The position numbers and the translations under genes are program-made. A stretch of 64,000 nucleotides of DNA from Rhododendron vialii (Eukaryota > Streptophyta > Magnoliopsida > Ericales > Ericaceae), in NCBI RefSeq assembly GCF_030253575.1, contig NC_080559.1, positions 33,289,501 through 33,353,500 on the forward strand, given 5' to 3'. The number at the start of each line of letters is the position of its first letter. Position 1 is the first letter of the stretch. The notes under the pieces are model-generated. The model searched no databases, was not told the origin of the DNA, and saw nothing but the letters and a program-made list of their open reading frames with translations. Shown here piece by piece: positions 42,821 to 55,009 of the stretch.

Positions 42821-45053
42821 CGTAAGTACCCAACAATCTACATTTTAGATATGGGTAAAGAAGACCAAAGCAGCTGATTATGCAAGAACCTTGGCTCATA
42901 CTCATAGTTTAATGAGCTTTATTTAGAAGGAAAAGTCTAACCTCCGCCCAAAGGGTGGAGGATGACAGTTAAAAGATGCATTGATATCCAAGAAAGATGT
43001 ATTGTCAAACAAGGAGCAAAGTTGATGAAAAATCCTAGCTTGCCTGGTTTTTATATTTGCTATGTTTCAAACTTTTTCACTAATCAACTCACAATCACGC
43101 AACGGAAAGTAATAAACAGAATAACACCGGATATACGTGGAAAACCCTAAATGGAAAAAACCACGGGAATGAGTCAAACACTATAAACATTGTGTAGTTA
43201 CAAGTAATTTTACCCTACGATTTGAATCCTCACAATCGAGCCTAAGACCTACTTGTCGAATCCATGTTCACCACACTCAGTGTTTGACCGCCGCTGTCTT
43301 GAATCCACAAGCCATCCGTTTGCCTCCCGAAAATCCACTGAAGGACTTAAACTTGCTTAGAAATCTTTCTTAGGGCTTTTCTCAAATAAGTTGAAGAAGA
43401 TACTGAAACCTCTTCGAAATGGTTTATAGGCTCAATGATCCATCAATCTCATTGTACTCCAACATTCAAAAGCCAAGCTCTCCCTTTAATGTTCTAAGTC
43501 TCCGAAGTGATATGAGTGGGCTGTCTCTTTTTTCGATACAGAGCAAAACCTAAACAACCTTGTATTTATAGGTTGATTTTCTTCCACTTTTATTTCCTAA
43601 AAGTTCAACCTCTCTATTACAAAAGATTTGGTTTCCTCTCACTTCCTAAACAGACACTCTACAAATAAATTACAACTCGCTAAAAAGGGATACAAATAAA
43701 TGTGTGTTTTGTCGTGAAATTTGCTAACACATAGAGACCGTGGTCCGTGGTCCGTGGTCCTAACAGTTAGATTCCAGAGTACTGCTCTAGAGAAGGTGCA
43801 ATTGAAAAACAGATGAGGAGATAGAGTTTCATGATTCTCTTGCCGGCTGGCAGAGAGAGCAAATGGATAAAGAGATTCGCAATCCCCAGGCCATAGGTCT
43901 GACCTTAGTCCTCAAACCTCCTTTGAAGCCAGAAAAGTTTAATTAGCCATGGCAATCGTTTCTGTTTGTCATGCGCTAAGCTAACTTCCGCTTGGAAACG
44001 GAAATCCCATTTTTAAAAATACCCTGTGTTTGCTCTTGGTGGGACATTTGAAGCGAAGGGCAAGAACTCTGTTTCTCAATGCAGTTGTGTGTTCCTGGAT
44101 AGTTGGATCGATGCTTCTAGCTAGCTAGAGCTGTGTTATTCAATGTAGTCTCTAATTCGATGCCCTAGCTAGGGAGTAGTTTGTTAGTTACCCAATGCTT
44201 AAATTAGGGCTCGTTGATCAGTCTTGTCCTTTATCCACTTAAACAGTACGAACAAGACATGGGTGTGCTGCCAAGTAGTGTTAATTAGGGATCCAATCTC
44301 ATCTGTTCTGAAAACTCTTGGGCTCCTGTGCCGAAGGGTTTTCCAGCCGTTGGATGGTGTGATTTTTTTTAATATTTTAAATCCAAAGCCGAAAAATCCA
44401 TCGGCATAGAGGCACAAAAGACCCTGCTTCTATTAAATTTAAATAAATGTGTGAGATTTTTATCAACATAATTAACGATGAACAATGCACTATCTGATAG
44501 AAAGAAACAATGAAAAGGCAATTGTTGCCTTTGTACCTGAATCGCTTTTGGGAATAGGGAGAGTAGTCTCCTATTAGATGCACTGCAGCACTAGCTAGTA
44601 TGTTAGTTACCCAAAGCTTTAAGGCTTGTAACCCCCAACGGGTTGGTTCGGTGGTCAAGGCCTCGGACTTACGTGTTAGCTCCCTTATTATTTCTTACGT
44701 CTTAGGTTTAAAACTTCTCAAAATTTATCAACTCTTTTGAGGTCAGTCCATACAAAGGTTTGTTCTACTTTTAATGGGGCCTGTAAAATTGATTCCAGGA
44801 TTAGTTGAAGTACGCGTAAGTTGGCCTAAACACTTCATTTTTAAAAATATTCAAACTTCCAACTTTAAGGCTTATTTGATAAGTTGTCCTTAACCGCTTT
44901 ACCAGTACGAACAAGACATGGATATGTTGCCAAGGATTCGTTAATTTGTGAGATTATTTTTATCAACATAACGGTTGACAATGCCACGATCAGATGGAAA
45001 GAAACAATGATAACGAGACAATATTGCCTTTGTCTGTCCCTGTATCTCGCCTG

Positions 45054-45057
<4 letters not shown>
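42821..45057. other. Intergenic, no gene recognised; local duplications
   Basis: Two diverged copies of about 300 bp with CAGTACGAACAAGACATGG and ATTTTTATCAACATAA lie at about 44220-44530 and 44880-45030. A tRNA-like start GGTTGGTTCGGTGGTCAAGG at about 44641 with a weak B box (AGGTTTAAAACTTC, about 44703) may be an old SINE. A stretch with GATATACGTGGAAAACCCTAAATGG (about 43130) looks retrotransposon-derived. Confidence 0.4.

Positions 45058-45117
<60 letters not shown>
45058..45117 (+). repeat. (CT)n microsatellite
   Basis: About 60 bases of uninterrupted CT. Confidence 0.95.
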
Positions 45118-45120
<3 letters not shown>

Positions 45121-45663
45121 ATATACATGTTGAATAAAATCTTTATAACATACATGTTGTAATCATTCATAAAATGTGTTGCCAATTTACGCTTAGCTTG
45201 ACTAATTAGAAATTAACGACTAGGTAAATTCTCAATGATCCCAAAGTTTAAAATGTGTTGTCTAATTGAGCTTCGACCTTGCGCCTTTTGGGAGAATCGA
45301 TCCCTTTTGAGTGCTAGCTAACACAAATAACAATAACAGTACCGACATACGAAATCCACAATCTAGTATGTATAAAGTGGTTACTCTTAATTAAAATTTT
45401 CTAATTATCACTCGTGAAATATTGACGGCAACATACGTACGTGCTCACACGTAGGAATCTGCTTGTAAAATCTGGCTAATTAGTGACTAATAATGTGCAA
45501 TCATCACTCAATATATAGAAGACAAGTTCATGATGGGATTTTAATTTAATTAGCTTGATTACCTGATGATCTGAAGCTAAGGAATAGAAATCATTGAACG
45601 AAAGGAATCAAACTGAAAATATGATAAATTGATTAATGTATTTATGATAATGCACAAATTATT

Positions 45664-45997
45664 CAGTGAGAGATTTCTTACGGTCCTACCGTGTGGACCT
45701 CCCATTTTCCGAGCAAATTTCGATGATTCGAGTCGCTCAAAGTGTGCAGAACAGATTTTAAGGGTATTCGCAAGAAATCAGCAACAAAAATGACCAGAAA
45801 TGGCTTGATTTGAGCAGTTTTTTATTGAACCGTTTAATAAAAACTGTTCCAATCAAGCCTTTTCCGATCATTATTTTTGCCGATTTCTTGCAAGTACCTT
45901 TAAAATCACGTTCTGATCACTTTGAGCGGCTCAGATCATCAAAATTTGATCGAAAAAGCGAGGTCCACATGGTAAAACCGTGTGGAATCCCTCACTG
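45664..45997. mobile_element. Near-palindromic MITE
   Basis: The sequence from CAGTGAGAGATTTC to GGAATCCCTCACTG folds back on itself over about 165 bp per arm (for example GTGTGGACCTC / GAGGTCCACATG and GGCTTGATT / AATCAAGCC). It meets at a short loop near 45830. No clear target-site duplication. Confidence 0.8.
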
Positions 45998-46354
45998 ATG
46001 CCTTGTTCTCTTTCAATTTCAAAAAGAATTTTTCAAATTCCCCCTACTTCTAACATTTCTCTCTCTATCTCTCCACTTATTACCTCTACTATTTTTCAAA
46101 ACAAAATTCAAAACACAAACCAAACAAAGCTTGAGTAAGGACAAATATAATGAGACATTGTAATCAAAGAGTGAAGGTATCCATCCAATCCTGGCCCTCC
46201 TCCTTTAACATAAGCAGTTCACTCTCTGGATAATATAGAAGTATCCTAATTAATGATGATGTTATGATAAGGACCGAAGTTTATTAGTAGGTCCCCGTGT
46301 TTTCTGATTTCTTGTCTCCATATCGTATGCATGAGACGACTAAGTGAATTTGAA

Positions 46355-46800
46355 GGACAGGGAGTGTGTGCTGTGCAGCTTCGTGCTGCACAGTGCTGCA
46401 CAGCGTGCTGCACGGCCTCCGGTGAGACTTTTCCGGCATCAATCCGACGATCGGAGACGTTCACTGCGTAGAGCTCGTTGAGTTCTACATGTACACCAAA
46501 AATCAGCTTGATCAAATATCGTTAAGGGCCTCATCGGAACATATATAACTTGAAAAAAAATGAATCCTAATGGATAAAAACACTGGATCAAAACCACTAA
46601 ATTCATTTTTTTCAAGTTATATATGTTCGGATGAGGCCCTTAAAGATATTTTATCGAGTTGATTTTTGATGCTCATGTAGAACTCGACAAGCTCTACGTG
46701 GTGAACGTCTCCGATCGTCGGACCGATGCCGGAAAAGCCTCGCCAAAGGCCGTGCAGCACGCTGTGCGGCACGAAGCTGCACAGCACACACCCCCTGTCC
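46355..46800. mobile_element. Mutator-like MITE with perfect 9-bp TSD
   Basis: A 446-bp element with inverted repeats of about 190 bp starting GGACAGGGAGTGTGTGCTGTG and ending CAGCACACACCCCCTGTCC. It is flanked by identical GAATTTGAA at 46346-46354 and 46801-46809. The paralogous site in copy A (about 14900, GTGAATCAAACATG) lacks it, so the insertion post-dates the duplication. The arms carry repeated GTGCTGCACAG motifs; there is no coding capacity. Confidence 0.9.
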
Positions 46801-47367
46801 GAATTTGAAACATTGAAGGAACCCGAGGTTGGATTGGTAGTTAAGATTTGAGACTTGGGAGTTTGCTATATCCGAGATCTATCTCTGAAATATCATAAAA
46901 CTATCAATTCTCCTTTAAGCCCAGTCTAAACGAGGCTTTATCCTGACTTAAAGTAGGCCTTTTATTATTGAACCGTGAGATTGAGGTCTCAAGAACTCGT
47001 CGAGGGACAAACAAACTGATCCGAAGATAGTAAATCATCACAACATAGAAGATAGTAGGAACTAGGATGCAAAGACCTAGCTCAAGGTCTACCATGAGCC
47101 ATTGGGAATATATTCCTCAAATCATGCGTCGGAACATTCATTAGAAAAACAACCAGCCGAAAATGAAGTTGACCATGTACTAGTATTATTTTTTTCAATA
47201 TCCCAATGCCAGACTTCTGCTTCGAGCTTTGTAATTCCTCACAGTGAATTATTTCGAGAGAATGTCACTGCTAACAAAATCCATGCAACTTCCCCCCAAA
47301 ACATAAACCCCTTGTGAAGGGGGGATTGGCTCCTAATCTCCATTCAATTGCTTCTTTCGTATATATA

Positions 47368-47563
47368 TTTTTTTTTGTAATGTAGAGTGTCCCAGACTAG
47401 CTTGCGCGCACCTCATACTGATCCCTACAGTCCCTCCGACAACCGTTTCACACGCGTAAGGTGGCTCCAATAGTTGTTAATTGGCAAGGAGAATCGAACC
47501 TAAGACCTTAAGATGGAGCAAACACCAAGTCTCGGGTCAAGACCACTAGGCCAACCTCTACGG
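47368..47563 (-). mobile_element. Au-like tRNA-derived SINE
   Basis: On the minus strand it starts near GTAGAGGTTGGCCTAGTGGTC (A box), has AGGTTCGATTCTC (B box) and ends CTACATTAC plus poly(A). It is absent from the matching position of copy A (about 16570), which acts as an empty site. Target duplication is obscured by T-rich flanks. Confidence 0.85.
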
Positions 47564-48827
47564 GGTTAATTTTTTTTCAACCTTCTTTAAAAGGTAAAGA
47601 ATAAATAAATATTTCTCGCGGGTAGGTGAAACATTTTTTAGCTTTTTGAATTTAAATGGCAGAAACTCCTAATAACTCACTAAATTCCCCATCTGGTCCC
47701 CTACCTTCTACAATGGTATCACTTTATAACATGGTAGGTGAGAATTTAGTGACTTAGAAAAACCATATTTGGAAAACATTGAACAAATCATGTGATTCCT
47801 GTCCTCCTCAAGAATAAATTCTTGTGTAAGATGGTCGGTAAACAAAGCACATCCTGATCGCCTCTCAATTGTACTTTGCCGCCGCCTACTTTTGAAACAA
47901 AGACAGGGAGAATTAGAAATCCATAATTTTCAGATTAGGTTTTTAAAGAAGCTAGCATTGTAAGGTAGACTTAGGGGTGGTTCTATATTCGAATTTCGTA
48001 GTCAAAGGATTTTCTAAACTATGCGCAAACGAGTTCTAGCTTTAGAAGGCAAACGAGTTCTAGCTTTAGAAGACACAGTCGTCGATGGTCATTTTAGGCC
48101 AATATATACAATAATTACAACCGGACGCGATGTTGATCTAATGATAAAATGTAAATTTTGAGTTCATCATTATTGTTGCGAACTTCAAAGAACACACATC
48201 ATGTCCATGGAAGGAAAGAACGTAACCAAGCTTCGGGTAAATTCATGGTCCTGTCTTATAAGCATGGGAAGTATAATTGTAGGTCTAGTCATACACATTA
48301 TCACACCTAAAAATTTACGCATTGGATGACTATCATGTTTGGACAATATTATGGTGATTATGTCTGAGTATCACATTTTGGATGTCATGTGAGATGAATA
48401 AAAAGTGTTCCACTACAAATAGGATACATTTTACTAATACAGTGGTGACACATCACGTGATACCAAAAATATCGTTCTCAGATATGGTCGCCCAAATATG
48501 TACTTAAGCAGTGGTGACAAGTTCACTGTCTTATCTATATCTATATATAAAGAAGTATGATGAGATGGACACAGAGGCTAGTGTTCCAAGGCTCTCGACC
48601 CCTGTTTTGGGGGTCGGGACATAGCTAGTATTCCATCCAAGTTCCAATTGAAAACAAACAATGCTTTGGGGATCAGTAAAACGACAGAAACGAGCTTTCT
48701 TTACAAAAAAAAACTCCTCTTTTTGTTTTTCTTTCCAAAGTTATCAAAGACAAAGACTTATTTCCAAGTCCAGTTTCTTTATATATTCCATCCAAGTCCG
48801 CCACCATCACCTTCAAACACACTCTCG

Positions 48828-48870
<43 letters not shown>
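48828..48870 (+). repeat. (CT)n microsatellite in the OVATE gene 2 leader
   Basis: CT run ending three bases before the ATG at 48874, the same arrangement as in gene 1. Confidence 0.95.
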
Positions 48871-48872
<2 letters not shown>

Positions 48873-48873
48873 A

Positions 48874-49680
48874 ATGGATAACCACAACCGGTTGAAACTG
48901 AAAATCTCCCGCTTCCTCCGATCATCATCATGCGGGTCTTGTAAGTCCCGAACCACCTCGGACGTCATCGCCCGACCCGAAACCCTCCCCCACACCCACC
49001 ACCAGTACCAACTGATCGACCTCTTCTCTCCCAACCCCCACCCACTGCCTTCCATTTTCAGACCCAAGCCAGAACTCTTTTCACTACCCAAAGTACCCCA
49101 CCCGAGCCCTCTTCTCACCCCACGAAAAACCGATGGCCCAAAATGCCCCCCTGCTTCACCCATGTCCCCTTTCATCGCATTTTCCGAATTCCAACAACCA
49201 GAGTCGAAACCCAGAAGAAAAAAGTCGAGAAAGAAGAGGAGTAGAGCAAAAACGACCCAGTTGTTAAAAAGGGGTAATTCCGACAATTACTATGATGATA
49301 GCGAAGCAGAGGATGATGACGATGAGAAAACGACTCTGTTCTCCTCCGTTTCTCTCTCCTCCGATTCGTCCGATTCTTTCAGGAGAAACAGAGTGAGTTA
49401 CAAGGTGAACAGGCCGGTAACGGGGGAATGCGAGATGGGTTTGGCTCCATTGCAGGGGAAAGTGAAAGACAGCTTCGTGGTGAAGAAGCGGTCGAGCGAC
49501 CCGTACGACGATTTCAGGAGCTCGATGGTGGAGATGATCATCGAGAGGCAGATTTTCGGAGCGAGGGATCTGGAGGATCTGTTGCGGACTTTTCTTTCGT
49601 TGAATTCGTATCATCATCATAGGGTAATCGTTCAAGTGTACACGGAGATTTGGGATGCTCTGTTTTCTACGTTGTCTTGA
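48874..49680 (+). CDS. OVATE family protein, gene 2
   Basis: Single-exon frame of 268 codons starting at the ATG just after the (CT)n leader; the frame is open further upstream, but that part translates the leader and CT repeat. The C-terminal OVATE domain covers about residues 204-263 (DPYDDFRSSMVEMIIE ... ARDLEDLLRTFLSLN ... VIVQVYTEIWDALF). The N-terminal RFLRSSSCGSCKSR segment and a basic stretch (PRRKKSRKKRSRAK) match the family pattern of a nuclear repressor. Compared with gene 1 it keeps about 12 extra residues before and within the basic stretch and an acidic EAEDDDDE segment where gene 1 reads RGNGFDDE. Its promoter lacks the fold-back MITE of gene 1, so expression may differ. Confidence 0.94.
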   Translation: MDNHNRLKLKISRFLRSSSCGSCKSRTTSDVIARPETLPHTHHQYQLIDLFSPNPHPLPSIFRPKPELFSLPKVPHPSPLLTPRKTDGPKCPPASPMSPFIAFSEFQQPESKPRRKKSRKKRSRAKTTQLLKRGNSDNYYDDSEAEDDDDEKTTLFSSVSLSSDSSDSFRRNRVSYKVNRPVTGECEMGLAPLQGKVKDSFVVKKRSSDPYDDFRSSMVEMIIERQIFGARDLEDLLRTFLSLNSYHHHRVIVQVYTEIWDALFSTLS

Positions 49681-49943
49681 AATGTGGTTGTGTTTTTAGG
49701 GAGAATGGTTAGTAGTCTCTAGAGTAAGGATTGAAATTATCCAATCCACGTTGATTATCTTAGTCTTTGTTGATGGTAAACGTCGAGATTAGCCAGTGAA
49801 AGGCCACGCGTTGGATACGTTGAGCCACTGAAAATTTATTCGATCGTTAATTTCGGAATTTCGAGAGTAAAGTTGTTCTGTCACCTACTTTTCACATCCT
49901 ATGCTTTTTATTTTTCCATTTTGACTGTTTAGGAGCGGAGTAT

Positions 49944-50062
49944 AGAATGCATTTTGCATAAAGAATTATGAGAAGTGAACTAGAGAATGCAGAAATCAAG
50001 AATAGAATGCATTTCGCATAAAGAATTAAGTGAAGTGAACTAGAGAATGCAGAAATCAAGAA
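49944..50062 (+). repeat. Tandem duplication, about 60 bp
   Basis: Two copies of a unit with TAGAATGCATTTYGCATAAAG and GAACTAGAGAATGCAGAAATC lie head to tail in the 3' flank of OVATE gene 2. Confidence 0.9.
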
Positions 50063-50370
50063 TCACTTCCGAAAGAGCCTTTTGGATTCTGAATGCAAAT
50101 TTAATACCACCCTTGCACATTCTGTTTATAATCCAAAATTCCATAACCTATGATATAGAATTTAAAATCTAAAGAATAATTGGCTCCCAAACATTTCCTT
50201 AATTAAGCTGTGCAAAAACTGGCCTGAGCATATGATATGAAGTTGGGATTTAAAGTTTAATTGGGCCTTTTCTTCGAATTTTACTATTGTCTTTGGGTTT
50301 CGAGAACAGAAAGAGGGAGAGATTTTCAAAGGATGGGCCCTGTGGTGTCTCTCTGGTTTTAGCTTCTCAC

Positions 50371-52080
50371 ATTACATTTACAAAAAATGCGCAAATCTCT
50401 CCCTTGCTCTTCGATTATATTTATTTTCCTCCACCAACAGATTAGTAAAAAATAATTTTTTTTTCGTCAGTCAAGGAAATCAACTTTTGTAAAGATGATC
50501 CATAAGTTAAGAGGAGACACTGTTTTTATCTGGATTGCACATGTTAGATGCTGACAAAACACAAGGGCTGCTTTGGAGAGAGAGATGGGAAATTAAAGGT
50601 TTTCTTGTCAAAAACTTTTGAAACATAATTTTGACCAAAGCTATTTTTGTATGTGAGAACGTAATGTTTAGTTTGATGCACTCAAAAGATCCAGCATTTT
50701 TATTGTTATGTCTATGCTTTTAGTGAATTTTTTCATAGTTCGGTTAAAAATTTTTTTTGGGTTCACTTTGACGGGTCTATTTAAAAAAGGAAAAAGTGGA
50801 GTAAATATTAAGTGGTCATGGGGCACCGCCTCGTAGAGCTCCAACCGCCTTCAATACGACATATTTTTGTATGGTCTGGAGTGCCACCACGTGGTGCTCA
50901 AACACTCCTCAACATTGCACATTTCTGTATATCTACAGAAACATGTAGTGTTGAGAGCTTAAGGTGTGTTGGAGCATCTCGTTGTGGTGCCCCAAGACCG
51001 CACCATATCCGGAAAAGGGACACCAAACCAAAAGTTTGAACAAATTTAATGAACTTATTTTTTTAGGACTGCCAAGCCATCAAAATGGTAAAACTCATGT
51101 CCCCAAGGTCCCTCTGTGTGTCTTGGGTTCGAGGTCCACAAGGGGCAGGATTGGAGTTTCAGGGTTATCGGAGCCTTTGAGCTCTCCATTATCTAACATC
51201 CTACTAACCTCCCCTAACTATAAAATATGGCAAAAAAATTGAAATTTACTTTTAGACTTTTAGTGATAATCATTCATTTAGTGTTTGGGCTAATTGGCCC
51301 AAGTATCCATCCTTCTAAGAGCAAGTACATCAGTCTCACTATTGAGGGGTTTGAGCTACCTTATCTATCCGAGAAACAATAAAAGCACCTTGCACCAGCA
51401 CCAGTCTCGGTATTAACTTTGATAGAATTTCTCCAACCATTGTGCATCAGTAAATTTGGCTACGCACTGTTCAAAAGGTATTCATTAGTTTATTATTTCT
51501 GGATCTCACCTCTCTCTTTTCGTTTGCTTTTAGATTTATACCCAAAACAATTACTCTTACTATTATTCAACCACACACACACACATTTTATACATACATT
51601 CATATCTTTTAGTGGGATCCTTACACATATTAGAGGTGCAGTGTATGTGGATTCCGATATGAATGTGAGTGGTTTGTGTAAGTACTTGTGGTTGTAAATT
51701 GATTGTACCCAATAACACTATGAGTGTGGGAGACTCACTTTAAGATCCCACACACATGATTCGATCTATTCATTAATTCTAAAAATCTTTTTTGCTGATT
51801 AAAAAAATAATAATAATTTGAGTGATCTAAGTAAAAAATCAGCCAAATCAAATAAGTATAAGTATTTGATCTAATCTTTATATTTTTCATTCAGAATACT
51901 GGATCCTAAATTCTGAATGATTATTGAAGAAATGTTAGAGAATTATGTGCCCAATATCCCTTTGATCTAAACCGCAGATATTGTAGGACTTGTCGTGAAG
52001 AACATTTATTCAAATAATTATCTTGATTACCATTTAGAGAGATGGGCGCAAAACAAAAGAATACATATTTTAATAAAGAA
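50371..52080. other. Intergenic, no gene recognised
   Basis: A MITE-like terminus AAGAGCAAGTACATCAGTC appears at about 51318, and a CACACA run at about 51571. No gene or splice-linked coding series is visible. Confidence 0.4.
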
Positions 52081-52198
52081 AAATGATATTGACACTCCAA
52101 AAATTGATGCAGGCACTCCAAAATTAGTGTAACTCCAAAGCCATTTTTCTTTGTTTTTTGAAGTGTCTGCATCAATTTTTAGAGTGTTAATATCATTT
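52081..52198. mobile_element. Small hairpin MITE
   Basis: A 118-bp inverted repeat: AAATGATATTGACACTCCAA and, in inverse, TTTTTAGAGTGTTAATATCATTT. TAATAA-like sequence on both sides (about 52071 and 52204) may be the target duplication. Confidence 0.7.
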
Positions 52199-52661
52199 CC
52201 CATTAATAAGTCATAAGTAAAATGGAGAAGGTTGTTGTACATCTGACACAAAAAAGTTGCCTAGGTAAAATAGAATTATGCCTTGTTTTTTTTTTTGAAC
52301 AGGAATTATGCCTTGTTGGGTAGCTAAAATACCTACTCCTTGGTGTACATGCTCTGATCTCCTCTTCTCCTCCTAAATAATTTTCTATATTATAAAATAG
52401 AACGGGTTTTCATCAAAATGTCTATACATACAAACATAGCAGCCTCTACAACCGTTTGATTGTCGGATTGAGTGAATATTTCCTAATGTATAAACCTACA
52501 ATAATGTAAAACTTTTGCTAACATTAAGGAGGATTTCCTTTTAAGATTTACACGTTTTCTAAACATACTTCTTCCTTTTCTTATTGATTTTGATTGATTT
52601 AATTTTGTTCCCCTTTTCGAAACCTGATTCAGTATTAATTTTATATCCTATATATTTGACT

Positions 52662-52954
52662 TCCTAAATAAGTTTAAGGTCAAATTTTATTGGCCAAAGA
52701 AATTCCATAATTGATTCCATGACCTAAATAAGTTTAAGGTCAAATTTTATTGGCCAAAGAAATTCCATAATTGATTCCATGATTTGGGCATCTATATTAT
52801 AAAATACGTAATAATTGAATCCAAATTGACCAAAATATTTACAAAGGTCAAATTTTATTGGCCAAAGAAATTCCATAATTGATTCCATGATTTGGACATT
52901 TATATTATAAAATACGTAATAATTGAATCCAAATTGACCAAAATATTTACAAAA
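52662..52954 (+). repeat. Compound tandem duplications (61 bp and 109 bp periods)
   Basis: A 61-bp unit with CCTAAATAAGTTTAAGGTC is doubled, and an overlapping 109-bp unit (AAGGTCAAATTTTATTGGCC to CCAAATTGACCAAAATATTTAC) is also doubled, producing a repetitive open frame on the minus strand that is not a gene. Confidence 0.9.
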
Positions 52955-54966
52955 AGCATTCATCTCTCAAATTTTTTTTTGATCGGCAAAAGGAAGATAT
53001 ATACCCGTTCATGTTTACCAATGTTGGCTATTCTATACCGGAGCCACAAATCACCACTCTGAATGAACAGTAAATACCGTGGTATCTATCACATATTCGA
53101 CTTATTCGATGAATATCATGTTCTCTTTATTTATCTCACTAGCTATTTGGAAAGGTTACAGTCAATAGAGCGAGAATTCTTGGCTATGTAAGTTTAAGGA
53201 AACTCTTATGTTTATAACAAGAATTCTTGGTTTATGTTATCTTACGAAAACTATTGTGTTAGGCGCTGTATTGCTAAGATTCTTATTTTTTTATACCTGA
53301 ATGCAACTAATGGAATTACACCGGTTTGATAACACATGTTGTGTTAGACTATTCTAAGATTTGTTGGGAGGAGGGAAAAATTTTCACTTAACTGTTATTT
53401 GTAACCGTCTCTCATATGAAGTGGGATATACATGCACATACATGGAACTCGGTCCATGTGAGATAGAGTTAAAAATAACTGTTATATCCAAAAAAAAATC
53501 ATAAAAGTACAATTTAATACTATTTCATTTAGATTGTATTTAGAATACGTCGCGCTGTATCTTCAGGCACGGGCATCTACTAGTAATATATATATATATC
53601 CAGACCCGGGAGTAAATGAGCCAGGAATTCCAATTTCGGGCCGCTGCCATCTTTGTCCAATTTTTCCAATCAGGCCCCTCGGTGAGATAGCCTGATGTGC
53701 AATGGTTAGGGGCATTCCTGTCTTTTCCCTTGTTTTGTGGTGGGACAGGGTACTGTTTTGCTATTTTCCAAATTACTAATATGGGTTTTCTAACTTTTCT
53801 ACAATTTCGGTTGTGTCCCCCAAAAAGGTATGTTATTTTGTCTTCATGCGCTCGGTATTCCAAGATTTGTTTAGGGCTATTTCCGTCTTTTTATCCCCCT
53901 CCTCTGACAGATAATGCGTATTCTCTGGGAACCTCACCCAGTGTCTCTCTTTCTCTTCCAGGGCAATTGGAATTGTTTTTTCCTGAAAAATTACTCTAGT
54001 GCAAGAAAAGTTTGGATCAAGAACAGAAAAATAGAGATTTAGCGGATGGACCAGGGGATGAACAAAGAGAAAGTGAAAGATTTAGCTTCACAATTATATG
54101 CTGCAATGTATGTCTTTTGTACATATACTTCATAGGCAGAGTAGTTTCTGCCCACCTTAACTTAAGCTGCTGGATGCGTTCTCTGTCATTGGACTCAAGC
54201 TGTGCTTGAAGACACACTGAATCTTCTTCTTAAGAAGAGGAAGGTAATGGCAAAACTTTGACAAGAAATACATTGACTAGCATAATTGCCCTTTAGCAAT
54301 GATGTATGAACCTTTTTATAAGTTCTTACGAAAAAGTTAACATGGACATTGATTTTAGATGGTAATTACCTCTGTAGTTAAACTTCTTTGCAGTAATAGC
54401 AGCTTAAAGAAGAGATTGAAAGGTCTATGTCACATAATTGGCTTTGCTCTTGCCTAAGTATAACATGGGGGCCAAGTTTCATGTAGAATGTCGGATGAGT
54501 TTGAACAAATTTCTTGCTGTTTTGTGGGCGGTTTCTTCTTTCTAAGGCATTTACTGAGTTTAACTAGCAGGGAAGAAAAAGGAAGAGGGGCAAGGTGACA
54601 TAGCGTGCAAATACACACCGCCACAGATTTCATTTCTTAATTAAGGGCCTGAGGTGTATTTCTTTTTTATGCTCTCGAGTTTGAAAGCTGAAAATGGGCC
54701 ATCTATTTGCCTTGATTGGTCTATGTTTTGGACATAGACTCTTTCTGACTATTAGATACGGAGTATTTTTATGTACTCCTAGCGTTCATGATAATAGTGA
54801 ATTTAAAACTTTTGCTCTTAATTGCAATGCCAGCATTCCCAAATTGGTACCTTGGCCAATCAAAAACTTGATGAAGAGGAGCTATCCAAAGACTTCTTTG
54901 GCATATCTATTTAAAAACTGAACGATATTAAGCCACGTCTCCCCCTCTCCTTTCCTGCGCGTGGTT

Positions 54967-55009
<43 letters not shown>

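Larger units (their letters stand above)
46235..50370 (+). repeat. Segmental duplication, copy B (with OVATE gene 2)
   Basis: Direct-orientation paralogue of 14790-18890, starting about 31 kb further along. Unique to this copy are the MULE-type MITE at 46355-46800 and the SINE at 47368-47563; the fold-back MITE of copy A is absent. Confidence 0.85.

Noticed and set aside
54043-54108. Protein-like stretch DQGMNKEKVKDLASQLYAAM on the plus strand
   Set aside because: Too short, family not recognised, no reliable splice sites or neighbouring exons.
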